From the NCBI GenBank assembly GCA_910577315.1, contig CAJTME010000008.1, positions 62,001 to 126,000 of the forward strand: a DNA stretch of 64,000 nt, written 5' to 3'. Made by a program: the position numbers and the translations under genes. The first letter of the stretch is position 1. Each line of letters begins with the position of its first letter. The notes beneath the pieces were generated by a model. The model was given only the letters and a program-made list of their open reading frames with translations, did no database searches and was not told where the DNA came from. Source of the stretch: an uncultured Muribaculaceae bacterium (GTDB taxonomy: Bacteria > Bacteroidota > Bacteroidia > Bacteroidales > Muribaculaceae). This document shows positions 23,642 through 32,166 of this stretch, piece after piece.

Positions 23642-23663
23642 CAAGGATAAACCAATCATCACG

Positions 23664-23693
23664 CCGGACTTCTCAACGAAGTCCGGTTTTTTT
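23664..23693 (+). terminator. terminator after tRNA-Val
   Basis: CCGGACTTC and GAAGTCCGG arms with a 5-base loop, followed by seven T residues. Confidence 0.9.
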
Positions 23694-23727
23694 ATTTGGG
23701 GGTTTCAGGTGGGAGTTTGAAACTTAA

Positions 23728-23759
23728 TTTGTGGCTTTGCACATTATTTATTAACTTTG
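23728..23759 (+). promoter_or_regulatory. lysS promoter
   Basis: TTTG (23728-23731), 20-base spacer, then TAACTTTG (23752-23759). An in-frame upstream ATG at 23757 overlaps the box and is rejected as the start. Confidence 0.75.
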
Positions 23760-23798
23760 CGCGTAATTTTATCTTTTGAAACCTATTACGCAAAATAT

Positions 23799-25526
23799 AT
23801 GAACATTCTCGAACTCAGCGAACAGGAAATCATCCGACGCAACTCCCTCCAGGGCCTCCGCGACCTCGGCATTGACCCTTATCCCGCCGCAGAATACCCC
23901 GTCGACGCCCACAGCACAGAAATCAAGGAAAATTTCAGCGACGACGCCGAGGATAAACGCAAGGTGTGCGTGGCCGGCCGCATCATGGGCCGACGCATCA
24001 TGGGAAAAGCCTCGTTCGTTGAGCTTCAGGATTCGGAAGGACGCATCCAGGTCTACATCTCGCGCGACGACATCTGCCCCGGCGAGGACAAGGAACTCTA
24101 CAACACCGTGTTCAAGAAACTCCTCGACATCGGCGACTTCATCGGCGTGAAAGGATACGTGTTCCGCACCCAGACCGGCGAAATCTCGGTTCACGCCCAG
24201 GAGCTGACCGTGCTGTCCAAGAGCCTGCGCCCCCTGCCCATCGTCAAGGTGAAGGACGGCGTGACATACGACGCCTTCGATGACCCCGAGCTGCGCTTCC
24301 GCCGCCGCTATGTCGACCTGGTCGTGAACGACGGCGTCAAGGAAATTTTCCTCAAGCGCACCAAGGTCTACACCTCAATGCGCGAATATTTCAACAACGC
24401 CGGCTACATCGAGGTCGAGACCCCCATCCTGCAGTCGATTCCCGGCGGCGCCTCGGCCCGTCCGTTCATCACCCACCACAACGCGCTCGACATTCCCCTC
24501 TATCTCCGCATCGCCGACGAGCTCTATCTCAAGCGCCTCATCGTGGGCGGATTCGAGGGCGTCTACGAGTTCTCGAAAAACTTCCGCAACGAGGGCATGG
24601 ACCGCACCCACAACCCCGAGTTCACCTGCATGGAGATATACGTGGCCTACAAGGACTACAACTGGATGATGGCCTTCACCGAGCGCATGCTCGAGAAAAT
24701 CTGCATGGACGTGAACGGCACCACCGAGGTCAAGGTCGGCGACAACGTCATCTCGTTCAAGGCTCCGTTCCCCCGCGTGACAATGGCCCGGGCCATCAAG
24801 GACCACACCGGCGTCGACATCACCGGCATGGACGAGGCCGCCCTGCGCCAGGTTGCCAAAGACCTCGGCGTCGAGGTGGACGAGTCGATGGGCAAAGGCA
24901 AGCTCATCGACGAGATTTTCGGCGAGAAATGCGAGGGCAAGTACATACAGCCCACCTTCATCACCGACTATCCCATCGAAATGTCGCCCCTCACCAAGCG
25001 CCACCGCGACAACGCCGAGCTGACCGAGCGCTTCGAGCTCATGGTCAACGGCAAGGAATTGGCCAACGCATACTCCGAGCTCAACGACCCCATCGACCAG
25101 TATGAACGCTTCGTCGAGCAGATGCGCCTGGCCGACCGTGGCGACGACGAGGCCATGATTATCGACGGCGACTTCATCCGCGCCCTCGAATACGGCATGC
25201 CCCCCACATCGGGCATGGGCATCGGCATGGACCGCCTCGTGATGCTCATGACCGGCCAGACAGCCATCCAGGAAGTGCTCCTTTTCCCGCAGATGCGCCC
25301 CGAAAAGGTCGAGAAGCGCGACAAGGCCGAGGCTTTCATCGCCGTGGGCGTTCCCGAGGAGTGGGTGGCCCCAGTCCAGAAAGCCGGTGTGCTCACCGTC
25401 AAGGCCCTCAAGGGCGCCGTGGCCGGAAAGCTGTTCCAGGACCTCTGCGGCATCAACAAAAAATACAAGCTCGGTCTCAAGAATCCCACCCCGCAGGAAA
25501 TCCAGGGCTGGATAGACTCGATTTGA
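23799..25526 (+). CDS. lysS: lysyl-tRNA synthetase (class II)
   Basis: The 575-residue product charges tRNA-Lys. It has the N-terminal OB-fold anticodon-binding domain (about 55-165, VAGRIMGRRIMGKASFVEL) and the class II core. Motif 1 is around YIEVETPILQSIPGGASARPF, motif 2 FEGVYEFSKNFRNEGMDRTHNPEFT and motif 3 GMGIGMDRLVMLMT. It carries a C-terminal extension of about 60 residues after motif 3 (EEWVAPVQKAGVLTVKALKG...), which I recall as common in Bacteroidales LysS. It is followed by gpsA after 38 bases. Confidence 0.96.
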   Translation: MNILELSEQEIIRRNSLQGLRDLGIDPYPAAEYPVDAHSTEIKENFSDDAEDKRKVCVAGRIMGRRIMGKASFVELQDSEGRIQVYISRDDICPGEDKELYNTVFKKLLDIGDFIGVKGYVFRTQTGEISVHAQELTVLSKSLRPLPIVKVKDGVTYDAFDDPELRFRRRYVDLVVNDGVKEIFLKRTKVYTSMREYFNNAGYIEVETPILQSIPGGASARPFITHHNALDIPLYLRIADELYLKRLIVGGFEGVYEFSKNFRNEGMDRTHNPEFTCMEIYVAYKDYNWMMAFTERMLEKICMDVNGTTEVKVGDNVISFKAPFPRVTMARAIKDHTGVDITGMDEAALRQVAKDLGVEVDESMGKGKLIDEIFGEKCEGKYIQPTFITDYPIEMSPLTKRHRDNAELTERFELMVNGKELANAYSELNDPIDQYERFVEQMRLADRGDDEAMIIDGDFIRALEYGMPPTSGMGIGMDRLVMLMTGQTAIQEVLLFPQMRPEKVEKRDKAEAFIAVGVPEEWVAPVQKAGVLTVKALKGAVAGKLFQDLCGINKKYKLGLKNPTPQEIQGWIDSI

Positions 25527-25564
25527 CTCCGTGTCCGGTTCATCCCTAATCCCTGATTGAAACT

Positions 25565-26563
25565 ATGGCTAACAACATAGGAAAGGTGGCCGTGCTCGGC
25601 GGCGGAAGCTGGGCCACCGCCCTTGCCAAACTCCTGCTGCAGAACTGCGGCCAGCTCATGTGGTACATGCGCCGCGACGACCGCATCGACGAGTTCCTGC
25701 GCCTCGGCCACAATCCGGCCTACCTCACCGATGTCACCTTCGACACCTCGCGCATCGAGTTCTCGTCCGACATCAACCGCGTGTGCTCCGAGGCCGACGT
25801 GCTGCTGCTCGCCATGCCCTCGCCCTACTTCAAGTCCCACATGGAGAAGGTCACCGCCGATATATCCGGCAAGACCATCGTGTCGGCAATCAAGGGCATA
25901 GTGCCCGACGAAAACCAGCTCATCACCGACTACATGGTCGAGCGCTTCGGCGTGGCCTCGCGCCGCGAGCTGGTGATTTCTGGTCCCTGCCACGCCGAGG
26001 AAGTGGCCCTCGACCGCCCGTCGTATCTCACCATCGGCTGCCACGACCATGACCTCGCCGCCAACTTCGCCTCGCTCATCGCCGGCAAGCACACCCACAC
26101 AATCCTGTCGAGCGACGTCGAGGGCATCGAATACGGCGCCGTGCTCAAGAACGTCTATGCCATCGCCGCCGGCATAATCCACGGCATGAAGCGCGGCGAC
26201 AACCTGCTCGCCGTGCTCGTCTCGAACGCCATCCGCGAGATGGACCGCTTCGTCGCCGCCGTCGTTCCCGAACGTCGCAGCATTTGCGACTCGGTCTACC
26301 TCGGCGACCTCCTCGTCACCGCCTATTCCCGCTTCTCGCGCAACCACAATTTCGGGTCGATGATCGGCAAGGGATATTCCGTCACCGCCGCCCGCATGGA
26401 GATGGAACAGACCGCCGAGGGCTATTACGCCGCCAAGTGCATCTCCGACATCAACCGCGACTACAAGGTGTCGATGCCCATCCTTGAGGGCGTCTACGAC
26501 ATCCTCTACCGCCACGTCCCCGCCGCCAAAGCCATCGCCCGCATGGCCGAGACATTCAGCTGA
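25565..26563 (+). CDS. gpsA: glycerol-3-phosphate dehydrogenase [NAD(P)+]
   Basis: The 332-residue cytoplasmic enzyme reduces dihydroxyacetone phosphate to sn-glycerol-3-phosphate for phospholipid synthesis. It shows the Rossmann start VAVLGGGSWATALAKLL, the ISGPCHAEEV motif, the catalytic-lysine region EYGAVLKNVYAIAAGI and the NHNFGSMIGKGYSV block. It lies 38 bases behind lysS and is probably co-transcribed with it. A weak hairpin (26594-26632) follows. Confidence 0.95.
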   Translation: MANNIGKVAVLGGGSWATALAKLLLQNCGQLMWYMRRDDRIDEFLRLGHNPAYLTDVTFDTSRIEFSSDINRVCSEADVLLLAMPSPYFKSHMEKVTADISGKTIVSAIKGIVPDENQLITDYMVERFGVASRRELVISGPCHAEEVALDRPSYLTIGCHDHDLAANFASLIAGKHTHTILSSDVEGIEYGAVLKNVYAIAAGIIHGMKRGDNLLAVLVSNAIREMDRFVAAVVPERRSICDSVYLGDLLVTAYSRFSRNHNFGSMIGKGYSVTAARMEMEQTAEGYYAAKCISDINRDYKVSMPILEGVYDILYRHVPAAKAIARMAETFS

Positions 26564-26593
26564 CCCCGCAGCGGCGTTACATGAATTAATGGT

Positions 26594-26632
26594 ATCCGGC
26601 CATTGTCGACAGCAGTCAGACGATGGCCGGAT
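26594..26632 (+). terminator. weak terminator-like hairpin after gpsA
   Basis: ATCCGGCCAT (26594-26603) pairs with ATGGCCGGAT (26623-26632) across a 19-base loop. The T-tract is poor (GCTGTTTC), so the call is tentative. Confidence 0.45.
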
Positions 26633-26683
26633 GCTGTTTCAGGCAATTAAAAGGCTGTGGGTTTTGTTTAAATTCGGATTTGG

Positions 26684-26716
26684 TTTTGCGTAGTTTGGCG
26701 AAAATTGCTACCTTTG
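26684..26716 (+). promoter_or_regulatory. promoter 4 nt before the methyltransferase start
   Basis: TTTTG (26684-26688), 20-base spacer, TACCTTTG (26709-26716), then four bases and the ATG at 26721. A leaderless transcript is predicted. Confidence 0.7.
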
Positions 26717-26720
26717 CGGT

Positions 26721-27443
26721 ATGGCAGAGAATGGCGATAATCCGGCGGTCTATCTTTTCCCTGTCCCGATGGGGGACGGGGCGGTGGCCGACGTGTTGCC
26801 CGCACGCAATGTCGAGCTGCTGAAGACCATACGGTATTTTGTCGTGGAGAACATACGCTCGGCTCGCCGTTTCCTGCGCGCCGCCAGCCGCGACATCGTA
26901 ATCGACGACCTGCATTTCACCGAACTTTCCGAGCATACGCCCCCGTCGGAGGTGGCCGAGATGCTCGCCCCGATGGCCCAGGGCCATTCGATAGGCGTGA
27001 TTTCCGAAGCCGGATGCCCCGCCGTGGCCGATCCGGGAGCCGACCTCGTGGCCGTGGCCCAGCGCCGTGGCCTCAAAGTGGTGCCGCTGGTTGGGCCGTC
27101 GAGCATATTGCTCTCGCTGATGGGCTCGGGATTCAACGGTCAGAGTTTCGCTTTCCTGGGCTACCTGCCGATTGAGGCGAAGGCCCGCGCGAACGCTTTC
27201 CGCGAACTCGAACGCCGCGTGCGCCGCGACAGCCAGACGCAGATTTTCATCGAGACCCCCTACCGCAACAACCGCCTCATCGGCGAGCTGTGCCAGGCCC
27301 TGCCCGCCGACATGCTCCTATGCGTGGCCTCCGACATCACCGGCCCGCGCGAGAGCATCGTCACCCTCCCTATATCGAAATGGCGCTCGCGTCAGTACGA
27401 CTACTCGAAAATCCCCACCATATTTCTAATCTACAAGCAGTAA
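26721..27443 (+). CDS. SAM-dependent methyltransferase of the tetrapyrrole methylase family (RsmI-like)
   Basis: The 240-residue protein has the fold of the RsmI/tetrapyrrole methylase family. A first strand and loop at LFPVPMGDG corresponds to the TPIGN of RsmI, then come GVISEAGCPAVADPG, VVPLVGPSSILLSLMGSGFNG and FIETPYRNNRL. RsmI methylates the 2'-O of C1402 in 16S rRNA, but the altered first motif means the substrate may differ. The ATG at 26721 is needed to keep the first strand, although it lies only 4 nt beyond the promoter -7 box. The MBL gene follows after 15 bases. Confidence 0.85.
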   Translation: MAENGDNPAVYLFPVPMGDGAVADVLPARNVELLKTIRYFVVENIRSARRFLRAASRDIVIDDLHFTELSEHTPPSEVAEMLAPMAQGHSIGVISEAGCPAVADPGADLVAVAQRRGLKVVPLVGPSSILLSLMGSGFNGQSFAFLGYLPIEAKARANAFRELERRVRRDSQTQIFIETPYRNNRLIGELCQALPADMLLCVASDITGPRESIVTLPISKWRSRQYDYSKIPTIFLIYKQ

Positions 27444-27458
27444 TTCCCACCTATCGCC

Positions 27459-28457
27459 ATGGCAAAACGCTACAACCGCCGCTCAACACGTCCAATCGAA
27501 GACCTTCCGAGCCTTTTCGGCGGGGAAAGCGAGAGTGGGGAAGTGCATTTCGAGGTGGCGCCCGACAAGGCCGGGAAGCAACAGCCGGGCGACGATTTCG
27601 TGGTGCCCGAACAGTACACCCGTCCGCGCCGCCGCCTGCGGTTCATCTCGTTCGGTTCGGGCAGCAGCGGAAACTGCTCGTACATCGGCACCCCCGAGTG
27701 CGGACTGCTCATCGACGGCGGTGTCGACAATAACTTCATCAACGCCGAGCTGGCGCGCAACGGCATCGACATCTCGACCATCCGCGGCATACTACTAACC
27801 CACGACCATGCCGACCACGTGCGCTATTCCTACGCCATCCTGCGCCGCAACCCGCAGATGAGGCTCTACGCCACCATGAGGGCCGTCGAGGGGCTCCTGC
27901 GCCGCCACAACATATCGCGCCGAATCAAGGATTTCCACGCCCCGATTTTCAAAGAACACGAACTGGTGTTCGACGACATCCGTGTCACTCCTTTCGAGAC
28001 ATCGCACGACGGCACCGACAACGTCGGTTTCTTCATCACCCTGGGCGACACCTCGTTTGTGGTGGCCACCGACATGGGCATGATTACCGAGCGCGCCGAC
28101 CACTACATGCGCCGCGCCACCGCCCTGATGATTGAGGCCAACTACGACGACATCATGCTGGCCAACGGCCGCTATCCCGAATATCTCAAGGCCCGCATCC
28201 GCTCGGCCACAGGCCACATGGACAATGCCGTCACTGCCCGGTATCTGACCGAGACCTACCGCCCGTCGCTGTCCCATATCTTCCTGTGCCACCTCAGCGA
28301 CGACAACAACACTCCCGAGACGGCCATGGCGACGATGCTCAATTCCTTGCGCACCATCGGTATAACTCCCGCGCCGTCCTCCGCCGAGATTCCCGACGGA
28401 ACGGTTTACATCGCTCCGTTGCCCCGCTTCAAGTCATCGGAGCTTTACGTGCTGTGA
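27459..28457 (+). CDS. metallo-beta-lactamase fold hydrolase (YycJ/WalJ-like) with N-terminal extension
   Basis: The 332-residue protein has a basic, probably disordered extension of about 60 residues and then an MBL domain: FGSGSSGNCSYIG, LLTHDHADHV (metal ligands near residue 110), TSHDGTDNVGF and the C-terminal LCHLSDDNN. This matches the YycJ/WalJ branch of MBL hydrolases, some of which act as exonucleases. It is 15 bases behind the methyltransferase. Its stop codon and that of the convergent phosphatase gene are separated by a single base. Confidence 0.88.
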   Translation: MAKRYNRRSTRPIEDLPSLFGGESESGEVHFEVAPDKAGKQQPGDDFVVPEQYTRPRRRLRFISFGSGSSGNCSYIGTPECGLLIDGGVDNNFINAELARNGIDISTIRGILLTHDHADHVRYSYAILRRNPQMRLYATMRAVEGLLRRHNISRRIKDFHAPIFKEHELVFDDIRVTPFETSHDGTDNVGFFITLGDTSFVVATDMGMITERADHYMRRATALMIEANYDDIMLANGRYPEYLKARIRSATGHMDNAVTARYLTETYRPSLSHIFLCHLSDDNNTPETAMATMLNSLRTIGITPAPSSAEIPDGTVYIAPLPRFKSSELYVL

Positions 28458-28458
28458 T

Positions 28459-28956
28459 TCACCGGAGTTCCGCGTACAGGTTCTGCAAGGCGTCCTGGAG
28501 GAGGTCGAGGACGAGTTCGAAGCCTTCGGCGCCTTCATAATAGGGGTCGGGGATGTGGTCGTAGCGCGTGGCTACGCCTCCCATCCACTCGCTCATGGGG
28601 TGGATTTTCTTGAGGTCGCCGGGGGTGCGGGCGAGTTCGCGCAGGTCGGAGACGTTTCCGCTGTCCATTCCGATTATCAGGTCGAAACGGTCGAAATCTT
28701 CGGGCTTCACCTGCCGTGCGCGGTGGGTGAGGTCGAGGCCGCGGCGGCGTGCGTGGACGCGCATGCGCTGGTCGGGCAGCTGGCCGGTGTGCCAGGCGCC
28801 GATTCCGGCCGAGTCGATTTCCCAATTGGTCTGGTCGTCATTTTCTTCGACAATGCGGCGCATGATGCCTTCGGCCGCCGGCGAGCGGCAGATGTTGCCG
28901 AGGCATACGAAAAGGACACGGTGTCGTTGGGCTGGGGTGGGGGATTGGTTGGTCAT
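28459..28956 (-). CDS. low-molecular-weight protein tyrosine phosphatase family protein
   Basis: The 165-residue product has the P-loop VLFVCLGNICRSPAAEG (CX5R, Cys near residue 19) and the acid loop DPYYEGAEGFE near residue 135. Family members remove phosphate from tyrosine residues, often as partners of BY-kinases in polysaccharide export, and some are arsenate reductases. The DP-Y acid loop favours phosphatase. The start is set by the P-loop position and lies 4 bases after lpxB, with which and tadA it forms an operon. Confidence 0.92.
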   Translation of the reverse strand: MTNQSPTPAQRHRVLFVCLGNICRSPAAEGIMRRIVEENDDQTNWEIDSAGIGAWHTGQLPDQRMRVHARRRGLDLTHRARQVKPEDFDRFDLIIGMDSGNVSDLRELARTPGDLKKIHPMSEWMGGVATRYDHIPDPYYEGAEGFELVLDLLQDALQNLYAELR

Positions 28957-28960
28957 GGAG

Positions 28961-30091
28961 TTATGAATTTTGCAAATGTTTGATGATTTCGGCGGCTGCG
29001 GTTTTGGCGGCCTCGCGGTGGCCCAGGGCGTCGCGCATGGCCTGATAGCCGTCGAGCTGGGCGGCGCGTACCGGGGAATTGTCGGGTGTGAGCTCGCGCA
29101 GCCGTTCTGCCACGGCGTCGGGAGTGCAGAAGTGCAGCAGCATCTCGGGAATGATTCCGCGGTCGGCAATCAGGTTGGGGAGGGCCACGAAACGCACGTG
29201 CAGCAGCTTTTTCATGAGGTTATAGGCCAGTTTCGAGCCGTTCGAGCGGTAGGTCACCACCTGCGGCACGCGTGCCAGGGCGGCTTCGAGCGTGGCCGTG
29301 CCCGAGGTGACGAGCGCGGCGTGGGCGTGGGCCAGCAGGGCGTGCGTCTGATCGCGCACAACCTTGAACTTGGTCAGGTTGGCGTAAAATTCGTCGGGAA
29401 TCCCCGGCGCGCCGGCCACGACGATGGTGTATTGCGGGAACCGGCGGGCCACGGCGTCCATCACGGGCAGGTTGCAGCGTATCTCGCCGCGGCGGCTGCC
29501 CGGCAGCATGGCTATGATGCGGTGGTCGCGCAGGCGGTTGGCGCTCAGGAATTCGCCGCGCGGCGGTGCCGAAGCGATGGCCGCCTCGAGCTCCTCGACC
29601 GACGGATTGCCGACGTACACCGCGTCGGAGTAGCTGCGCTCGGCATACCATGCGGGCTCGAACGGCAGGATGCACAGCACCTTGTCGACGAGGCGACGGA
29701 TGGCCTTGACGCGCCACTGTTTCCACGCCCATATTTTCGGGGAGATGTACCAGAACACCGGGATGCCGAGCCGCCGGGCGGTTTTGGCCACCTTGAGGTT
29801 GAAGCTGGGATAGTCGACCAGGATGAGGGCGTCGGGGCGCTCGGCGTCAAGAGTGCGGCGGGCGGTGGCGAGGTTGCGGAAGATGGGGCGCAGGTTGCGC
29901 AGCACCTCGCTGAAGCCCATGTAGGCCATGTCGCGGTAGTGGATTACGGGCTGGTTTCCCGATGCAGCGGCCATGAGGTCGCCCCCCAGGAACGTGAACC
30001 GGGCGTCGGGGTCGGCCTGGCGCAGGCGTGCGATGAGGTGCGAGGCGTGGAGGTCGCCCGATGCCTCGCCGGCGATGAGCATGTATTTCAT
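28961..30091 (-). CDS. lpxB: lipid-A-disaccharide synthase
   Basis: The 376-residue enzyme joins UDP-diacylglucosamine and lipid X in lipid A synthesis at the inner membrane. Hallmarks are MLIAGEASGDLHASHLI at the N-terminus, VLCILPFEPAWYA (about 135), the MLPGSRRGEI block (near 190) and ALVTSGTATLEAAL with VTYR (about 290-315). The longer upstream reading overlaps tadA and is rejected because the family starts at GEASGD minus a few residues. It overlaps the tadA stop by four bases. Confidence 0.95.
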   Translation of the reverse strand: MKYMLIAGEASGDLHASHLIARLRQADPDARFTFLGGDLMAAASGNQPVIHYRDMAYMGFSEVLRNLRPIFRNLATARRTLDAERPDALILVDYPSFNLKVAKTARRLGIPVFWYISPKIWAWKQWRVKAIRRLVDKVLCILPFEPAWYAERSYSDAVYVGNPSVEELEAAIASAPPRGEFLSANRLRDHRIIAMLPGSRRGEIRCNLPVMDAVARRFPQYTIVVAGAPGIPDEFYANLTKFKVVRDQTHALLAHAHAALVTSGTATLEAALARVPQVVTYRSNGSKLAYNLMKKLLHVRFVALPNLIADRGIIPEMLLHFCTPDAVAERLRELTPDNSPVRAAQLDGYQAMRDALGHREAAKTAAAEIIKHLQNS

Positions 30092-30537
30092 GGGCGTCGG
30101 CTTTTGAAGAAGTTTACAATCAGCTCGCGGCACTCGTCGGCGCGTACGTCCCACACCACCTCGGCCTTGGGGTGGAACGGCGTCGAGTTGGTCAGGACCG
30201 AGAATCCCCGGCGCGGGTCGCGGGCTCCGATGACGATGCGTCCCAGCTGGCTCCAGCCAATTGCGCCGGCGCACATCAGGCAGGGCTCGAGGGTGACGTA
30301 AAGGGTGGCGTCGTCGAGGTATTTCGCTCCGCGCTCGTTGGCGGCGGCGGTGATGGCCTGCATTTCGGCGTGGGCGGTCACGTCGCGCAGGGTTTCGGTG
30401 AGGTTGTGGCCGCGGCCCACCACGCGGTCGGCCACCACGACGATGGCACCGACGGGTATCTCGCCGCGCGCCGCCGCCGCCCTGGCCTCGCCAATGGCAA
30501 GCTGCATGTATCTGTCGTCTTTTTCTTGTATAGTCAT
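30088..30537 (-). CDS. tadA: tRNA adenosine(34) deaminase / nucleoside deaminase
   Basis: The 149-residue cytidine/deoxycytidylate deaminase-fold protein carries the zinc site HAEMQA (His and the catalytic Glu) and PCLMCAGA (two Cys ligands). This is the pattern of TadA, which converts A34 of tRNA-Arg(ACG) to inosine; a guanine deaminase role is a less likely alternative. The frame is open upstream into a repeat, but MTIQEKDDRYM at 30537 is the natural start. It leads the tadA-lpxB-phosphatase operon. Confidence 0.88.
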   Translation of the reverse strand: MTIQEKDDRYMQLAIGEARAAAARGEIPVGAIVVVADRVVGRGHNLTETLRDVTAHAEMQAITAAANERGAKYLDDATLYVTLEPCLMCAGAIGWSQLGRIVIGARDPRRGFSVLTNSTPFHPKAEVVWDVRADECRELIVNFFKSRRP

Positions 30538-30566
30538 TGTTGTGGTATTTATGAATACAGGGCGCC

Positions 30567-30625
30567 GGGCGCTACATAACTTCGTTGGGGGGTCGCCTGC
30601 GGCGACTACATATTTTTTATTTTGT
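30567..30625. repeat. dispersed palindromic repeat, copy between tadA and the GxxExxY gene
   Basis: It contains the hairpin GTCGCC-TGC-GGCGAC followed by TACATA and a T-rich stretch. At least 22 bases (30591-30612) are identical to the outer arms of the large palindrome at 61372-61770. A partner-like GGCGCTACAT unit precedes it. Confidence 0.8.
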
Positions 30626-30997
30626 TTTCCGATACACCCGGTATTTCCGTTTGATTTCAAGAGGAGTCCTGCCAAAATTAATTATCAGTCCATGGTCAAT
30701 GCCGGTCGTTGTCAGGTAGTTGACAAGTTGTATTTCATGGGAATCTGTAATTGAATTCACTGCTTTGAGCTCCAGAATGATTTGATTGTCAACAAGAATG
30801 TCCGCGCGGTACTGACCCACAACTTCTCCATCATATTTAACATGCAGCGGGGCTTCTTTCTCATAGAGTATGTTGTTCTTTCTCAGCTCGTGGCAAAGTG
30901 CATTTTGATATACCGTCTCCAGATAGCCTGGGCAGAGTATCCGGGCTACGCTGTACGACGCATTTATGATTGTTTTGACCAATTCTTCGATTTCCAT
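30617..30997 (-). CDS. GxxExxY protein
   Basis: The 126-residue protein carries the name-giving motif GYLETVY (about residue 25) and PD-(D/E)XK-like residues (YRADILVDNQIILELKA). The family is abundant in Bacteroidetes; a nuclease-like fold is suggested but no activity is established. Its base composition is clearly more AT-rich than all neighbours, and repeat elements lie on both sides (30567-30625 and about 31040-31102), which points to acquisition by transfer. An upstream in-frame ATG at 31024 is possible; MEIEELVKT at 30997 fits the family better. Confidence 0.85.
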   Translation of the reverse strand: MEIEELVKTIINASYSVARILCPGYLETVYQNALCHELRKNNILYEKEAPLHVKYDGEVVGQYRADILVDNQIILELKAVNSITDSHEIQLVNYLTTTGIDHGLIINFGRTPLEIKRKYRVYRKTK

Positions 30998-31039
30998 AAG
31001 CCAAGCATATGACAAAAAAAGCAAGAATATTTAGAAAAA

Positions 31040-31102
31040 TATGTAGATGCCGCAGGCATCCCTTTCAGCGAAGCTGTGTCGCGCGGAGCGCCATGTATCG
31101 GG
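31040..31102. repeat. degenerate copy of the dispersed palindromic repeat
   Basis: It holds GATGCC-GCA-GGCATC, then TGTCGCGCGGAGCGCCATGTA and GGGCGCTACA, modules similar in order to those at 30567-30625 and 61372-61770. It lies between the GxxExxY gene and rnz. Confidence 0.55.
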
Positions 31103-31104
31103 CG

Positions 31105-32022
31105 CTACAGGAGGTCAACGCGGAGGCCTTCGGTGGCGGGGATGATGGTGCCGGAGAAGGTGGTGGCCGCCTCGGCGGCGAAGGAGGCGTCGTCGTCATA
31201 CGCCTGCGAATAATGGCCCAGGATGAGCCGGCGCGCGCCCGCCATCGTCGCTATCCGTCCGGCCTGCGCCGCCGTCGAGTGGCCGCGCGGTGCCGCCTTG
31301 TGCTCGTTGTCGCTCAGGTAGGTCGACTCGTGGTAGACCGTGTCGACGCCCGCGATGTCCTCGGCCACCGCTGGCTTGAACATCGTGTCCGAGCAGTAGG
31401 CATAGCTGATGGACGGCTCGGCGTCGGTGGTGAGGAGGGCATTGGGGATGACCTTTCCCTCGGGGGTGATGAAATCCGCGCCGTCCTTGATGTGGGGCAG
31501 CTGGGCGATGGGAATGTTGTGGAACTTTATCATGTCGCCCCGCAGGTGGCGTTTCTTCGGTTTCTCGCGGAACAGGAAGCCGACCGTAGGCACGCGGTGG
31601 TAGAGCGGAAACGTCTCGACCGTCAGGGCCTTCTCGTCAAGGATGATGCCGCGTGTGGGCTCAATTTCGTCGTAGACAATGTCAAAGGAAGTGTCGCGGC
31701 AGAAAACCTTCATGATTTTGCGCAGGATGTCGATGCCCTCGCGGAAGGTGTGGATGGTGATGGTGCCACCCGTGTCGTGGAGCGCCAGGGTTGACAGCAG
31801 GCCCGGCAACCCGAGGAAATGGTCGCCGTGGAGGTGGGAGATGAATATATGGTTGAGCCGCGAGAATTTAAGCCTCATGCGGCGGAACTGCAGCTGCGCG
31901 CCCTCGCCGCAGTCAATCATGTAAAGGCTGTCGCGGAAATTCACGACCTGGCACGAGGGCATGTGGCGGTCGGTGGGCGTGGCGGAGCCGCATCCCAAAA
32001 TGTCAATCTGAAATTTTGCCAT
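31105..32022 (-). CDS. rnz: ribonuclease Z
   Basis: The 305-residue MBL-fold endonuclease processes tRNA 3' ends. It has CGSATPTDRHMPS at the N-terminus, the metal-binding FISHLHGDHFLGLPG (about residue 62-70), YCSDT and the C-terminal histidine in LILGHYSQAY. The longer open frame is rejected because the -7 box TACCTTTG (32027-32034) ends 4 bases before the ATG at 32022. The message should therefore be leaderless. Confidence 0.94.
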   Translation of the reverse strand: MAKFQIDILGCGSATPTDRHMPSCQVVNFRDSLYMIDCGEGAQLQFRRMRLKFSRLNHIFISHLHGDHFLGLPGLLSTLALHDTGGTITIHTFREGIDILRKIMKVFCRDTSFDIVYDEIEPTRGIILDEKALTVETFPLYHRVPTVGFLFREKPKKRHLRGDMIKFHNIPIAQLPHIKDGADFITPEGKVIPNALLTTDAEPSISYAYCSDTMFKPAVAEDIAGVDTVYHESTYLSDNEHKAAPRGHSTAAQAGRIATMAGARRLILGHYSQAYDDDASFAAEAATTFSGTIIPATEGLRVDLL

Positions 32023-32026
32023 ACTG

Positions 32027-32034
32027 CAAAGGTA
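32027..32034 (-). promoter_or_regulatory. -7 box 4 nt before rnz
   Basis: TACCTTTG, four bases, ATG on the minus strand. No clear -33 element was seen. Confidence 0.6.
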
Positions 32035-32076
32035 ACAAAAATCGTCGAGAAAAGGGCTGTCGCGCCGCGTTAAAAA

Positions 32077-32108
32077 TTTGGCCGTTCGGAAAATGTGTTG
32101 TAATTTTG
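32077..32108 (+). promoter_or_regulatory. promoter of the endonuclease I gene
   Basis: TTTG (32077-32080), 20-base spacer, TAATTTTG (32101-32108). The leader is about 55 nt. Confidence 0.7.
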
Positions 32109-32166
32109 AGGCCCCGAAATTTTTCGGTGGGCGTTCTAACGCAAATCTTACCGTAAACCTTATCAC

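Noticed and set aside
23560..23660. Attachment site at tRNA-Val for the capsid/portal cassette
   Set aside because: No copy of the tRNA 3' end was found in the left flank (19747-19988), and there is no integrase gene; proximity alone is not evidence.
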